Below are positions 26,542 through 35,777 of a stretch of 64,000 nucleotides of DNA, in pieces. The translations under genes and the position numbers were made by a program. Numbering within the stretch: the stretch's first letter is position 1; each line of letters starts with the position of its first letter. The notes under the pieces were generated by a model. That model saw nothing but the letters and a program-made list of their open reading frames with translations. It searched no databases and was not told where the DNA came from. Location of the stretch: positions 1,612,001 to 1,676,000 of the forward strand of contig NZ_CP144906.1 of the NCBI RefSeq assembly GCF_036699995.1. Reading direction: 5' to 3'. This DNA comes from Clostridium beijerinckii. Lineage in GTDB: Bacteria > Bacillota > Clostridia > Clostridiales > Clostridiaceae.

Positions 26542-28203
26542 TTAGCTTAATTTAAATGATGATTTTAATGGTACTATTCTATTAAATACTAATTTATCAT
26601 CAGTTGTATATTTAGTATCTACATTAAAGAAACCATTTCTAACCATTTGGAATTTATCTTGAGGTTTAGCATCTTTAAATGCAGTTGGTTCAATAAAACC
26701 TTGTAATATTTCTAATGAGTTTGGATTAATTTGTTCTAGGAAGTGTTTTCCTTCATTTTCTGGTGCATCATCTAAAATTAAAGGTTCATATAACCTGAAT
26801 TCAGCAGGAAGACAAGTTTTCGCATCTACCCAATGGATTGTTCCTTTAACTTTTCTGCCAGTAAAGCCAGAACCACTCTTTGTTTCTGGATCATAAGTAC
26901 AATGAATTTCTATTACCTCACCATTTTCATCCTTGATCACTTCATTACATTTAACAAAGTATGCTCCTTTTAGTCTAACTTCATTACCAGGAAATAATCT
27001 GAAGTATTTCTTTGGTGGATTTTCCATAAAGTCTTCTTTTTCAATATATAGTTCCCTAGAGAATGGAACAAGTCTTGTACCTTGAGTTTCGTCTTTTGCA
27101 TTATTCTCTATTGAAAGCATTTCTGTATCATTTTCAGGATAATTAGTTATTACAAGCTTTAAAGGATTTAGCACAGCCATAGACAATGGCGCCTTAAGTT
27201 GTAAATCCTCTCTTATAAAATAATCTAGCATTTGGGAATCAACAACAGAATTAGCCTTAGCAACACCGATAGCGCTGCAGAAATTTCTTAGCGCATCAGG
27301 AGTACATCCTTTTCTTCTAAGTCCAGAAATAGTAGGCATTCTAGGATCATCCCATCCATCAACAACTTTTTCATCAACTAATTGCTTTAATTTTCTCTTA
27401 CTCATAACAGTATTAGTCATATTTAATCTTGCAAATTCTATTTGTCTTGGAGTAGCTTCCATTTCACATTCTCTTACTACCCAGTCATAAAGTGGTCTGT
27501 GATCTTCAAACTCTAAAGTACAAATAGAGTGTGTAACATGTTCAATAGCATCTTCTAATGGATGAGCAAAATCGTACATTGGGTATATGCACCATTTATC
27601 ACCAGTATTGTGATGAGTAGAATGAGATATTCTATATATAACAGGATCTCTCATATTTATATTTGGTGATGCCATGTCTATTTTAGCTCTAAGAACTTTT
27701 TCGCCGTCAGCAAATTCACCATTTTTCATTCTTTCAAATAAATCTAAATTTTCTTCAACGGATCTATTTCTATAAGGGCTGTCTTTACCAGGCTGAGTTA
27801 GTGTACCTTTATATTCTTTAGCTTCTTCAGCTGTTAAGTCACAAACATAAGCTTCACCTTTTTTTATTAGTAGAACAGCTCTATTGTACATTTCGTCAAA
27901 ATAGTTAGATGCAAAGAAAAGTTCATCCCAATGACCACCAAGCCATTGTACATCTTCTTTAATTGATTCAACATATTCTGTATCTTCTTTAACAGGGTTA
28001 GTATCATCAAATCTTAAATGAGTTTTTCCTTTAAACTCATCAGCCAAACCAAAATTTAAAAGAATTGATTTAGCGTGGCCTATATGTAAGTAACCGTTAG
28101 GTTCTGGTGGAAAACGAGTAATTATCTCTTTATGCTTTCCGCTTTCTAGATCTTCTACAACGATATTTCTTATAAAATTAGAAGAATTTATTTCGTTTGA
28201 CAT
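26542..28203 (-). CDS. glnS: glutaminyl-tRNA synthetase
   Basis: A 553-residue class I synthetase with [17 protein letters not shown] at residues 30-46 (HIGH), the [12 protein letters not shown] variant of KMSKS near 270, and the C-terminal anticodon-binding beta barrels (FFNVDTKYT close to the end). GlnS is of eukaryotic or proteobacterial type and only some clostridia have it; others make Gln-tRNA through GatCAB. It starts at ATG 28203 behind GAGGTAAG. It is monocistronic with its own terminator. Confidence 0.95.
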   Translation of the reverse strand: MSNEINSSNFIRNIVVEDLESGKHKEIITRFPPEPNGYLHIGHAKSILLNFGLADEFKGKTHLRFDDTNPVKEDTEYVESIKEDVQWLGGHWDELFFASNYFDEMYNRAVLLIKKGEAYVCDLTAEEAKEYKGTLTQPGKDSPYRNRSVEENLDLFERMKNGEFADGEKVLRAKIDMASPNINMRDPVIYRISHSTHHNTGDKWCIYPMYDFAHPLEDAIEHVTHSICTLEFEDHRPLYDWVVRECEMEATPRQIEFARLNMTNTVMSKRKLKQLVDEKVVDGWDDPRMPTISGLRRKGCTPDALRNFCSAIGVAKANSVVDSQMLDYFIREDLQLKAPLSMAVLNPLKLVITNYPENDTEMLSIENNAKDETQGTRLVPFSRELYIEKEDFMENPPKKYFRLFPGNEVRLKGAYFVKCNEVIKDENGEVIEIHCTYDPETKSGSGFTGRKVKGTIHWVDAKTCLPAEFRLYEPLILDDAPENEGKHFLEQINPNSLEILQGFIEPTAFKDAKPQDKFQMVRNGFFNVDTKYTTDDKLVFNRIVPLKSSFKLS

Positions 28204-28752
28204 AGTCTTACCTCACTTATAAGTGTATTTAAATTAAGAAAAGAATATTTACTTGAAGTAGTATTCCCTCTTAACTATATTGTTATTTTTGCTTAATAAT
28301 AATTTTAATCTAATATAAAGAAAAAATAAAGATAAAATTATTTAAATTGCCTAAAGTTGCTAAACATGAGCTTTAATAAACTTAAATTTAGTTTTAATTT
28401 TATTATTATACATATTACTATGGAAAATAAAACGTAGGATAATTCGTGTATTATAATATTAACATTTTTAATAACATTGTTTAGGATTTGCTTTGTTTTG
28501 AGATAGTTTCTTACAAAAGAGATTGTAGCAGTATTCAGTATTAGTATTTAGTGAATTTATTTCAATAATAATTATGATTTAAATTAAAAAATGAATTGAA
28601 TATTTTATTGAATTGATGTAAACTGACTATTAGTTAAAAGATTAGCTTATAATCAGCTTTGCACACGTGAAACTATTATTTAAGTTAATGGAATTATTGC
28701 AAGTAATTTGGCCTATAATTCCAAAAATAATTTTGAAAATTAAAGGAGAAGT
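28204..28752. other. long AT-rich intergenic region, nothing recognised
   Basis: About 550 bases between divergent glnS and the YczE-like gene. I see no open frame with a ribosome site, no hairpin with a T-run and no known RNA signature; it must hold promoters for both genes. The AAAGGAG at about 28742 belongs to the next gene. Confidence 0.5.
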
Positions 28753-29427
28753 ATGAAGAAATTATTAGCACTTATAATTAGAATGACATTCGGATTTTTA
28801 TTATGCGCATTAGGAACTGTGTTGGCTCTTAATTCAAATCTAGGATTAAGTCCATGGGATGTATTTCACCAAGGATTAACAAATGTAACTAGTTTAACTA
28901 TTGGACAGGCAAGCATTATAGTTGGAATAATAATAGTAGCAATTACAAGTATTTTAGGGCTTAAAGTTGGGATGGGAACTATAGCGAATATGATAGTGAT
29001 TGGATGTTTTATAGATTTAATCATACATTCTAAAATTATTCCAGTTTGTAATAACATATATACAGGCATAATAATGTTAATTGGAAGCTTATTTGTTACA
29101 GCTTTAGGAAGCTATTTGTATATTGGATGTGAAATGGGATGTGGTCCTAGAGATGGTCTTATGATTGCATTAGTTAAGCGTACAGGTAAACCAATTGGAA
29201 TAATACGACTATTTATAGAAGCGGGAGCGCTAATTATTGGATGGATTCTAGGCGGTTTTGTCGGAATTGGAACGTTAGTCACTGCCATTGGAATCGGATA
29301 TTGCGTACAGTTAATTTATAAAGTATTTGGATTTGATATAAAGGAGCTAAAGCATAGGAATATAAAAGAAGGGTTAAAGTTTGTTAATGAATGTATAACC
29401 ATATGCACAGTAATTCAAAGTAAGTGA
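28753..29427 (+). CDS. YczE/YitT-like integral membrane protein
   Basis: A 224-residue protein with five or six membrane segments, opening FGFLLCALGTVLALNSNLGLSPWDVFHQGL, then a conserved GPRDGLMIAL loop and GIGTLVTAIGIG near the end. These are the marks of the YczE/DUF6198 family. B. subtilis YczE influences a downstream lipopeptide pathway, but the general role is unknown; a transport function is possible. ATG 28753 follows AAAGGAG. It is monocistronic with a terminator. Confidence 0.8.
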   Translation: MKKLLALIIRMTFGFLLCALGTVLALNSNLGLSPWDVFHQGLTNVTSLTIGQASIIVGIIIVAITSILGLKVGMGTIANMIVIGCFIDLIIHSKIIPVCNNIYTGIIMLIGSLFVTALGSYLYIGCEMGCGPRDGLMIALVKRTGKPIGIIRLFIEAGALIIGWILGGFVGIGTLVTAIGIGYCVQLIYKVFGFDIKELKHRNIKEGLKFVNECITICTVIQSK

Positions 29428-29493
29428 AAAATTTTATGGTAGTATAATTTAGATGTTATCGCAAAATTTTTAAGATATATTTATAACATTTAT

Positions 29494-29541
29494 TTAAGGT
29501 GAGAAGATTTTTATGTGAATTTCCTCACCTTAATTTTTTAG
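29494..29541 (+). terminator. rho-independent terminator
   Basis: TTAAGGTGAG (29494-29503) pairs with CTCACCTTAA (29524-29533), followed by TTTTTTAG. Confidence 0.8.
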
Positions 29542-29626
29542 TAGACTTTAATAAGAAATTTATAGTATATTATAACTGGTCAATATAATTCCAAAACTAG
29601 TTATTAAGTTAAATATAAACATATAC

Positions 29627-29655
29627 TTGAAAATTAACATAAATATATATATAAT
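29627..29655 (+). promoter_or_regulatory. promoter of the T-box-serS transcript
   Basis: TTGAAA (29627-29632), 17 bases, TATAAT (29650-29655). The start near 29662 would include the entire T-box. Confidence 0.7.
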
Positions 29656-29684
29656 ATACATAGCAACAAATTAATAGTTATAAA

Positions 29685-29920
29685 AAACAGCGATGATAAA
29701 AACTACGATTTATAAATTTCTTCAGAGAGCCGATGGGTGGTGCGAATCGGTGAAAGGTTAAATCTTTCCACTTTTGGAGCTGTGCGTGATAAATGCAAAG
29801 GTTAGTAACCTATATAATACTAGTGTCGAGGGGCTGGTTGTAATATTAACCAGCAATTTGGGTGGCAACGCGGATTATTCCGTCCCAATTATATATTGGG
29901 ATGGTTTTTTTATTTTTTGA
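29685..29920 (+). promoter_or_regulatory. T-box riboswitch controlling serS
   Basis: GGGTGGTGCGAA (apical stem I loop), the antiterminator signature GGGTGGCAACGCGG near 29860-29873 and a terminator in which CCCAAT pairs with ATTGGG, followed by ATGGTTTTTTT, lie just upstream of serS. Uncharged tRNA-Ser should stabilise the antiterminator and allow transcription. I did not resolve the specifier codon with certainty; serine is inferred from the gene. Confidence 0.92.
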
Positions 29921-29956
29921 AATAATAATATATATATTTAATCAGGAGGGAAAAAA

Positions 29957-31234
29957 ATGTTAGACATTAAATTCGTAAGAGAAAATCCAGAGATTGTTAA
30001 ACAAAACATAAAAAATAAGTTTCAAGATAATAAGTTGGGGTTAGTAGATGAAGTATTAACTTTAGATATTGAACTTAGAAAAGTTAAGCAAGAAGTAGAA
30101 GCTTTAAGAGCTGATAGAAATAAGTTATCAAAACAAATTGGTGGATTAATGGCTCAAGGTAAAAAAGAAGAAGCCGAGGAAATAAAGAAAAAAGTTAATG
30201 CCGATTCAGAAAGAATGGCTGAGTTAGACGTTAAAGAAAAAGAACTAGAAGAAAAAGTTAAAGTTATCATGATGACTATTCCAAACATAATAGATCCAAG
30301 TGTTCCAATTGGTAAAGATGATAGCGAAAATGTAGAAGTAGAAAAGTTTGGGGAACCAGTTGTTCCAGATTTCGAAATTCCATACCATACAGATATTATG
30401 GAAAAATTAAGTGGTATTGATTTAGATAGTGCTAGAAAAGTAGCAGGTAATGGTTTCTATTACTTAATGGGAAATATAGCTAGACTTCACTCAGCTGTGA
30501 TTTCTTATGCAAGAGACTTTATGATAAATAGAGGATTTACATATTGTATTCCACCTTTTATGATTCGTAGCCAGGTTGTAACTGGAGTTATGAGTTTTGC
30601 TGAAATGGATGCTATGATGTACAAAATTGAAGGTGAAGATTTATACTTAATAGGAACAAGTGAACATTCTATGATTGGTAAATTTATAGATACAATATTA
30701 CCAGAAACTTCACTTCCTCAAACTTTGACTAGTTATTCACCTTGCTTTAGAAAAGAAAAAGGGGCACATGGTATAGAAGAAAGAGGAGTATACAGAATTC
30801 ATCAATTTGAAAAGCAAGAAATGGTTGTTGTATGTAAGCCAGAAGACAGCATGACTTGGTATGATAAAATGTGGAAAGATACAGTAGATCTATTCCGTTC
30901 TTTAGATATACCAGTGAGGACTTTAGAATGTTGCTCAGGTGATTTAGCAGATTTAAAAGTAAAATCAGTAGACGTAGAAGCATGGTCTCCAAGACAAAAG
31001 AAATACTTCGAAGTAGGAAGCTGTTCTAATTTAGGGGATGCACAAGCTCGTCGTTTAAAAATCCGTGTAGATGGTAAAGATGGTAAGTACTTTGCGCATA
31101 CATTGAATAATACAGTAGTTGCACCACCAAGAATGCTTATTGCATTTTTAGAAAACAACTTAAATGAGGATGGATCTGTAAATATTCCAGTTGCATTGCA
31201 ACCATATATGGGTGGTATGACAGTAATTAAATAG
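29957..31234 (+). CDS. serS: seryl-tRNA synthetase
   Basis: A 425-residue class II synthetase. The N-terminal 110 residues form the long antiparallel coiled coil that grips the tRNA-Ser variable arm (VKQEVEALRADRNKLSKQIG). The core carries FMIRSQVVTGVMSFAEMDAM, the motif 2 CFRKEKGAHGIEERGVYRIH and motif 3 NNTVVAPPRMLIAFLEN. ATG 29957 follows CAGGAGG. It is regulated by the T-box in its leader. Length normal. Confidence 0.97.
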   Translation: MLDIKFVRENPEIVKQNIKNKFQDNKLGLVDEVLTLDIELRKVKQEVEALRADRNKLSKQIGGLMAQGKKEEAEEIKKKVNADSERMAELDVKEKELEEKVKVIMMTIPNIIDPSVPIGKDDSENVEVEKFGEPVVPDFEIPYHTDIMEKLSGIDLDSARKVAGNGFYYLMGNIARLHSAVISYARDFMINRGFTYCIPPFMIRSQVVTGVMSFAEMDAMMYKIEGEDLYLIGTSEHSMIGKFIDTILPETSLPQTLTSYSPCFRKEKGAHGIEERGVYRIHQFEKQEMVVVCKPEDSMTWYDKMWKDTVDLFRSLDIPVRTLECCSGDLADLKVKSVDVEAWSPRQKKYFEVGSCSNLGDAQARRLKIRVDGKDGKYFAHTLNNTVVAPPRMLIAFLENNLNEDGSVNIPVALQPYMGGMTVIK

Positions 31235-31265
31235 AGTAAAATAAATCAGATATATATAAATTTAG

Positions 31266-31316
31266 AAAGACAACAAATTAAAGAGGTATTAAGCTCATTA
31301 ATTTGCTGTCTTTTTC
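31266..31316 (+). terminator. terminator after serS
   Basis: AAAGACAACAAATTAA pairs with TTAATTTGCTGTCTTTTT. Confidence 0.8.
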
Positions 31317-31491
31317 ATACAGTAAAATATTATTAAATATTTTCAATAATATTTTGGGTAGTTAATTAAGATATTATACATAGTAGTGATTAAGAATTAT
31401 AAGAACAGTTTACATAATATTACTTTAGTATAAAACAGAAATTCTAAAGAAATTGAAATATATACATATAAAAGCAAAAGTTACTGACAAT

Positions 31492-31533
31492 GTGATATAA
31501 ATCACGCTAAAAATTCAGCACAATGGTTATAAT
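31492..31533 (+). promoter_or_regulatory. Crp/Fnr-type palindrome at -41.5 of the DUF2249 promoter
   Basis: GTGATATAAATCAC (31492-31505) is GTGAT-N4-ATCAC. TATAAT lies at 31528-31533, so with a start near 31540 the palindrome is centred at about -41.5, the class II activator position. No -35 hexamer is present, consistent with activator dependence. Confidence 0.6.
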
Positions 31534-31584
31534 ATTATCATCTAAGAAGAAGTTTAGATAATAATATTAAGGGAGGAATTAATT

Positions 31585-31818
31585 ATGTCAAGTTTTGCTG
31601 TTAGTATAGATGTTAGAATTTATGAAAGAGGTCATAAAAAGGAGATTATATTTAAAGCTTTTGAAGAGCTTGAACAGGGTGAAACAATGGAGCTTATAAA
31701 TGATCATGATCCTCGTCCGCTTTATCAGCAGTTTATAGTTAACTTTCCAGAGCACTTTGAGTGGAAATATTTAGAGCAGGGACCTGAAATATGGAGAATA
31801 GGTATCACAAAGAAATAA
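31585..31818 (+). CDS. DUF2249 family protein
   Basis: A 77-residue protein: SIDVRIYERGHKKEIIFKAF, LEQGETMELINDHDPRPLYQ, then FEWKYLEQGPEIWRIGITK. The DHDPRPLYxxF motif identifies DUF2249, a TusA-like ferredoxin-fold domain often encoded with hemerythrin or nitrogen-oxide detoxification genes. It is followed after 40 bases by a di-iron MBL gene and then, behind its own regulatory sites, by hcp. The group suggests a role in nitrosative or oxidative stress. Molecular function unknown. Confidence 0.85.
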   Translation: MSSFAVSIDVRIYERGHKKEIIFKAFEELEQGETMELINDHDPRPLYQQFIVNFPEHFEWKYLEQGPEIWRIGITKK

Positions 31819-31858
31819 GGCACATTCAATAAGAGAGAAAAGGAGTTGTTTTTATAAT

Positions 31859-32497
31859 ATGCCATTTATAAATAAAGATTTATACCAATTTAATAGCTAT
31901 GTTGAACCAATTAACCTTACATTTCATCAGTATTTGTTATTAGGGGATGAACCATTATTAATCCATACAGGGAACGTTATGCAGGCAGAAGCTTTGCTGC
32001 CAGAATTAAAAGATGTACTTAGTGGTAAAGAGCTAAAGTATGTTTTTATTTCACATTTTGAGGCGGATGAATGTGGGGGATTATCATTAATATTAGAACA
32101 TTTTCCTAAAGCTAAAACAATTTGCTCTGAAGTTACAGCGCGTCAGTTAAATGGTTTTGGAATAAAAGCAGAAATTATTACTAAGAAAGCAGAGGAAACT
32201 TTAAATACTGATAATTATGAGTTAGAGTTTATAAATTATCCTTCTGAAATGCATCTTTGGGATGGATTATTAGTTATAGAAAATAAACGTAGGATATTTT
32301 TTAGCAGTGATTTGATGTTTGCGTTGGGAAAAGAAATAGGCACAGTAAAAGAATCTGATTGGAATACAGAAGTAAACAGCATTAAGCAAGAACAAATACC
32401 AGACAATAATAAGCTGGAAGATTTACAAGAGACTTTAAAAAAGTTAAAGCCTGACTTTATAGCTACAGGCCATGGGCCATGTCTTAAACTAAACTAA
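31859..32497 (+). CDS. di-iron MBL-fold protein (FprA/ODP-like, no flavodoxin domain)
   Basis: A 212-residue protein corresponding to the beta-lactamase-like half of flavo-diiron proteins. All six expected iron ligands are visible: His66, Glu68, Asp70 in SHFEADECGG, His132 in SEMHLWD, Asp151 in FFSSDL and His205 in TGHGP. The HxExD pattern marks iron instead of zinc sites. Flavo-diiron proteins reduce NO or O2; here the FMN domain is missing, so it may receive electrons from a separate partner or act as a sensor. It lies 40 bases after the DUF2249 gene. Confidence 0.82.
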   Translation: MPFINKDLYQFNSYVEPINLTFHQYLLLGDEPLLIHTGNVMQAEALLPELKDVLSGKELKYVFISHFEADECGGLSLILEHFPKAKTICSEVTARQLNGFGIKAEIITKKAEETLNTDNYELEFINYPSEMHLWDGLLVIENKRRIFFSSDLMFALGKEIGTVKESDWNTEVNSIKQEQIPDNNKLEDLQETLKKLKPDFIATGHGPCLKLN

Positions 32498-32500
32498 AAT

Positions 32501-32550
32501 AAAGGTTATATTTAAGAAGGAAATTTGTTCTTAAATATAACCTTTTTGTT
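32501..32550 (+). terminator. rho-independent terminator
   Basis: AAAGGTTATATTTAAGAA pairs perfectly with TTCTTAAATATAACCTTT, then a T run. It separates the di-iron MBL gene from hcp. Confidence 0.9.
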
Positions 32551-32609
32551 TTGAATTAAATATTGAATATTATAAGAAATAATATATTATAATTTAATAT
32601 TTTGAATTC

Positions 32610-32621
32610 TGATTTAAATCA
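32610..32621 (+). promoter_or_regulatory. Fnr-like palindrome upstream of hcp
   Basis: TGATTTAAATCA is TGAT-N4-ATCA, close to the Fnr-type core TTGAT-N4-ATCAA. It is the farthest upstream of three Crp/Fnr-type palindromes before hcp. Confidence 0.4.
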
Positions 32622-32651
32622 CATTATTTGTCTTCCTATTTTTAAAATTAC

Positions 32652-32665
32652 GTAACCATTGTTAC
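32652..32665 (+). promoter_or_regulatory. HcpR-like palindrome, distal site
   Basis: GTAACCATTGTTAC has perfect GTAAC/GTTAC half-sites with a 4-base spacer, identical to the half-sites of the promoter-proximal copy at 32747. Confidence 0.55.
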
Positions 32666-32746
32666 AGATTTAAGCAGAGTATTTTAGTAATATATATCTG
32701 TAGCATAGAGCTAATATAGAAATTAAAAAATATTAATTTTATTTTA

Positions 32747-32788
32747 GTAACGTATGTTACAGAAGTGATACTGGCAATATAGTAAACT
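32747..32788 (+). promoter_or_regulatory. HcpR-like palindrome at about -41.5 of the hcp promoter
   Basis: GTAACGTATGTTAC (32747-32760); a TAAACT -10 candidate begins 29.5 bases from the palindrome centre (32783), the same geometry as at 31492. Crp/Fnr-family HcpR regulators control hcp in clostridia and other anaerobes. Confidence 0.6.
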
Positions 32789-32872
32789 CTAAATTGTCAA
32801 AGTTAAGAGAGATTAACAAGAAATTATTAATTATTTATATAAAAAGAAAAATAGGAAATAGGAGGACATAAT

Positions 32873-34576
32873 ATGTCAATGTTTTGTTATCAATGTCAAG
32901 AAACAGCTGGATGTAAGGGCTGTACTAAAGTAGGGGTATGCGGTAAGGATGAGTATGTAGCAAAAGCTCAAGACTTATTAATGTATGCAACTAAAGGACT
33001 AGCTATAGTAAGTAATGAAGGAAGAAAAGTTGGAGTTAAAGATAGTAAAGTTGATAAATATATAACAGAAAACTTATTCACAACAATTACAAACGCTAAT
33101 TTTGATAGAGATTCTATTTTAGATAGAGTTAAAGAAACTTTAAAATTAAGAGAAGAATTAAAAGCTAAAGTAATTAGCTCTGGTGGTAAAGTTGGAGAAG
33201 TAAAAGTAACTGGTGGTTTCTTCAAGAAAATATTCGGAATGCAAACTACAGAAATGATTATGCCAGAAGCAGCTACTTGGACAGCTGACAATACAATAGA
33301 ATTTGATGAAAAAGCAGAAAAAGTTGGAGTTCTTGCAACTGAAAATGAAGATATAAGAAGCTTAAGAGAACTTATCACTTATGGATTAAAAGGATTATCT
33401 GCTTACATGAAGCATGCTATGAACTTAAAATATAATAATGAAGAAGTTCATGCATTTATGGCAAAAGCATTAGCTGCTACAATAGATGATACATTAACAG
33501 TTGATGATTATGTAGCATTAGCATTAGAAGCAGGTAAATTTGGTGTAGACGGTATGGCATTACTTGATAAAGCTAATACTGAAAGTTATGGACATCCAGA
33601 AATAACAACTGTTGATATCGGAGTCAGAACTAATCCAGGAATATTAATTTCAGGACATGATTTAAAAGATTTAGAAATGTTACTTGAGCAAACAGAAGGT
33701 ACTGGAGTAGATGTATATACTCACGGAGAAATGCTTGCAGGACAATATTATCCTAAGTTTAAGAAGTATTCTCACTTTGCAGGAAACTATGGTAATGCAT
33801 GGTGGAAACAAAAAGAAGAATTCGAAAAATTCAATGGACCAATCCTTATGACTACAAACTGTATAGTTATACCAAAGAATTCATATAAGAACAGATTATT
33901 TACAACAGGTGCTACAGGAATGCCAGGATGTCCTCATATTGAACCTAAAGCTGACGGAACAAAGGACTTCTCAAAAGTTATAGAAATGGCTAAAAAATGT
34001 AAAGCTCCTACTGAAATAGAAAAAGGACAAATAGTTGGTGGATTTGCTCATAACCAAGTTTTAGCTTTAGCTGATAAAGTTGTAGATGCAGTTAAATCTG
34101 GTGCTATAAAGAGATTCTTTGTAATGGCAGGCTGTGATGGTAGAGCTAAATCAAGAGATTACTATGCAGAATTCGCACAAAAGTTACCAATGGATACAGT
34201 TATATTAACAGCAGGTTGTGCTAAGTATAAATATAACAAGTTAAACTTGGGTGATATTGGAGGAATTCCAAGAGTATTAGATGCAGGGCAATGTAATGAT
34301 TCATATTCATTAGTTGTTATAGCACTTAAACTTCAAGAAGTATTTGGATTAAAGAGTGTAAATGAATTACCTATTTCATACAACATAGCTTGGTATGAAC
34401 AAAAAGCTGTAATAGTATTATTATCATTATTACACTTAGGAGTTAAAAACATTCACTTAGGACCAACACTTCCAGCATTCCTTTCACCAAATGTTGCTAA
34501 AGTATTAGTAGACAACTTCGGAATTGGTGGAATAACTAATGTAGATGATGACATGAAGATGTTTATGGAAGCATAA
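32873..34576 (+). CDS. hcp: hybrid cluster protein (hydroxylamine reductase / NO-stress enzyme)
   Basis: A 567-residue Hcp. The N-terminal iron-sulfur motif uses Cys5, Cys8, Cys17 and Cys23 ([20 protein letters not shown]). Further on are the hybrid-cluster blocks with [41 protein letters not shown] and [17 protein letters not shown]. Hcp reduces hydroxylamine in vitro and acts as an NO reductase or S-nitrosylase in vivo. Here it is transcribed separately, behind several Crp/Fnr-type sites. ATG 32873 follows TAGGAGG. Length normal for the anaerobe type. Confidence 0.96.
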   Translation: MSMFCYQCQETAGCKGCTKVGVCGKDEYVAKAQDLLMYATKGLAIVSNEGRKVGVKDSKVDKYITENLFTTITNANFDRDSILDRVKETLKLREELKAKVISSGGKVGEVKVTGGFFKKIFGMQTTEMIMPEAATWTADNTIEFDEKAEKVGVLATENEDIRSLRELITYGLKGLSAYMKHAMNLKYNNEEVHAFMAKALAATIDDTLTVDDYVALALEAGKFGVDGMALLDKANTESYGHPEITTVDIGVRTNPGILISGHDLKDLEMLLEQTEGTGVDVYTHGEMLAGQYYPKFKKYSHFAGNYGNAWWKQKEEFEKFNGPILMTTNCIVIPKNSYKNRLFTTGATGMPGCPHIEPKADGTKDFSKVIEMAKKCKAPTEIEKGQIVGGFAHNQVLALADKVVDAVKSGAIKRFFVMAGCDGRAKSRDYYAEFAQKLPMDTVILTAGCAKYKYNKLNLGDIGGIPRVLDAGQCNDSYSLVVIALKLQEVFGLKSVNELPISYNIAWYEQKAVIVLLSLLHLGVKNIHLGPTLPAFLSPNVAKVLVDNFGIGGITNVDDDMKMFMEA

Positions 34577-34671
34577 AAATAATTTGTGGTAAATTACAAT
34601 GGCAAATAAAATAAGTTCGATCAAATAAGAAAACACCCTATTTAATAATCTACAATATATTTAAAGTATAT

Positions 34672-34709
34672 AATCCTAGTAGCATGATTGCTGCTAGGAT
34701 TTTTTTTAT
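34672..34709 (+). terminator. terminator after hcp
   Basis: AATCCTAGTAGCA pairs with TGCTGCTAGGATT, then TTTTTTT. Confidence 0.88.
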
Positions 34710-34739
34710 AATGTTTTTAAAAGAATTTATTTTAATTTT

Positions 34740-35520
34740 TAATATCCTTTTAGGGATTATGCAGATATTGAGCGATCTATTTTCACTAATAGAGAAATTT
34801 TCATATTTTTATATATTTATAGATTAATAGTTTTATATAAAAATATGAAAAAATATAAAAATAAATATATGTTTATATATTCCTATAAACATTTTTTTCT
34901 ATATAAATATGAAAATATATAAATATTTATAGGAAACATCAGGGGTAAGAGAGTAGAGAAGACTAAATAGTAGAGAAACTACTTAGTGTCTGCGTAAAAT
35001 GAACTTTTAATATTTAAAGCAATTTTGAGAGCCTAAATAGTGTTAAGTGTTATGCTAAGAATCTTATCATAAATTATTTTTTAAATATTCATAAAGACAA
35101 AAAACCATAGATAAACCTATCATACAATAAGTTTATCTACAGTCCTTAAATAAAGAAAATAACAATCAAACCTCATTGCAACAGACTAACATAATTGCAA
35201 TTTTCGCGTAACCCTACAATAACTAATCAATAATAGAAAACTCTAACTATAGGATTGCATTTTTATTTCTCAAGTTAAGTCTTTTGACTCTATATTGAGA
35301 AGGCATATTCATTCTTGAATATTTAATGCTTAACTGTTAACTTCTTTATAATCTTAATATGCCCCTAATTATTTAGCTAATACTATGAAGTTAATAGTTA
35401 TATTGGAAATTTATCTTAATAAATTTATCAACTGGTATATTATTTTTTACACATAAAGTTCATAAGTTTATGTTAATTTATTAAGTATATGATAATGTAA
35501 TATTAGTGAGAAATTATATG
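34740..35520. other. 780-bp non-coding AT-rich region with inverted repeats
   Basis: No gene is visible. From 34797 to 34940 the motifs TTTCATATTTTTATAT and ATATGAAAAAATATAAAA alternate, giving overlapping inverted repeats. At 35108-35138 GATAAAC and GTTTATC form a hairpin that on the minus strand is followed by ATGGTTTTTTG (terminator-like). TTCTCAA and TTGAGAA with an inner AGTC/GACT lie near 35268-35302, and CCTACAATAACTA with a degenerate complement near 35213-35258. This could be a decayed element or a minus-strand small RNA. Confidence 0.4.
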
Positions 35521-35522
35521 GG

Positions 35523-35714
35523 GTGAAAATTATTTATAATAGTTTAGTAATTGGAGATGAGAAAAGTGTAACAGAAGTTTTGAAGGCATATTTGGAAAGA
35601 GAGGCATATGGAGTTTATTCAAATATGTTTATAAAAGTGTGCAGAAGAATTTCTGTACTTTTTTTATATCCTCATAAAATCTTCATAACTTTATATTATA
35701 ATCTATATATGTAA
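35523..35714 (+). pseudogene. remnant of a response-regulator receiver domain
   Basis: The first about 34 residues read MKIIYNSLVIGDEKSVTEVLK, AYLEREAYGVYS. This matches the opening of OmpR-family receivers (usually KILIVDDEKSIVEVLKAYLEREGYEVYSA), with the first of the acidic pair replaced by Gly. Similarity then stops abruptly: no phosphorylatable Asp strand, no DNA-binding domain. The rest of the frame is probably not protein-coding and overlaps the direct-repeat promoter at 35669. A degraded fragment is the best reading. Confidence 0.6.
35669..35702 (+). promoter_or_regulatory. direct repeat TC(T/C)TCATA x2 upstream of TATAAT
   Basis: TCCTCATA (35669-35676) and TCTTCATA (35680-35687), 11-bp period, then TATAAT at 35697-35702. 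The distance from repeat to -10 equals that at 20615-20648 exactly. It precedes the HMA-TauE-cupredoxin gene. Confidence 0.65.
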
Positions 35715-35777
35715 TTTGAGTTATGATTTAAAATGCATCACTGTTTATAATAAGCAGCGATTTATTAGGAGGAGATT

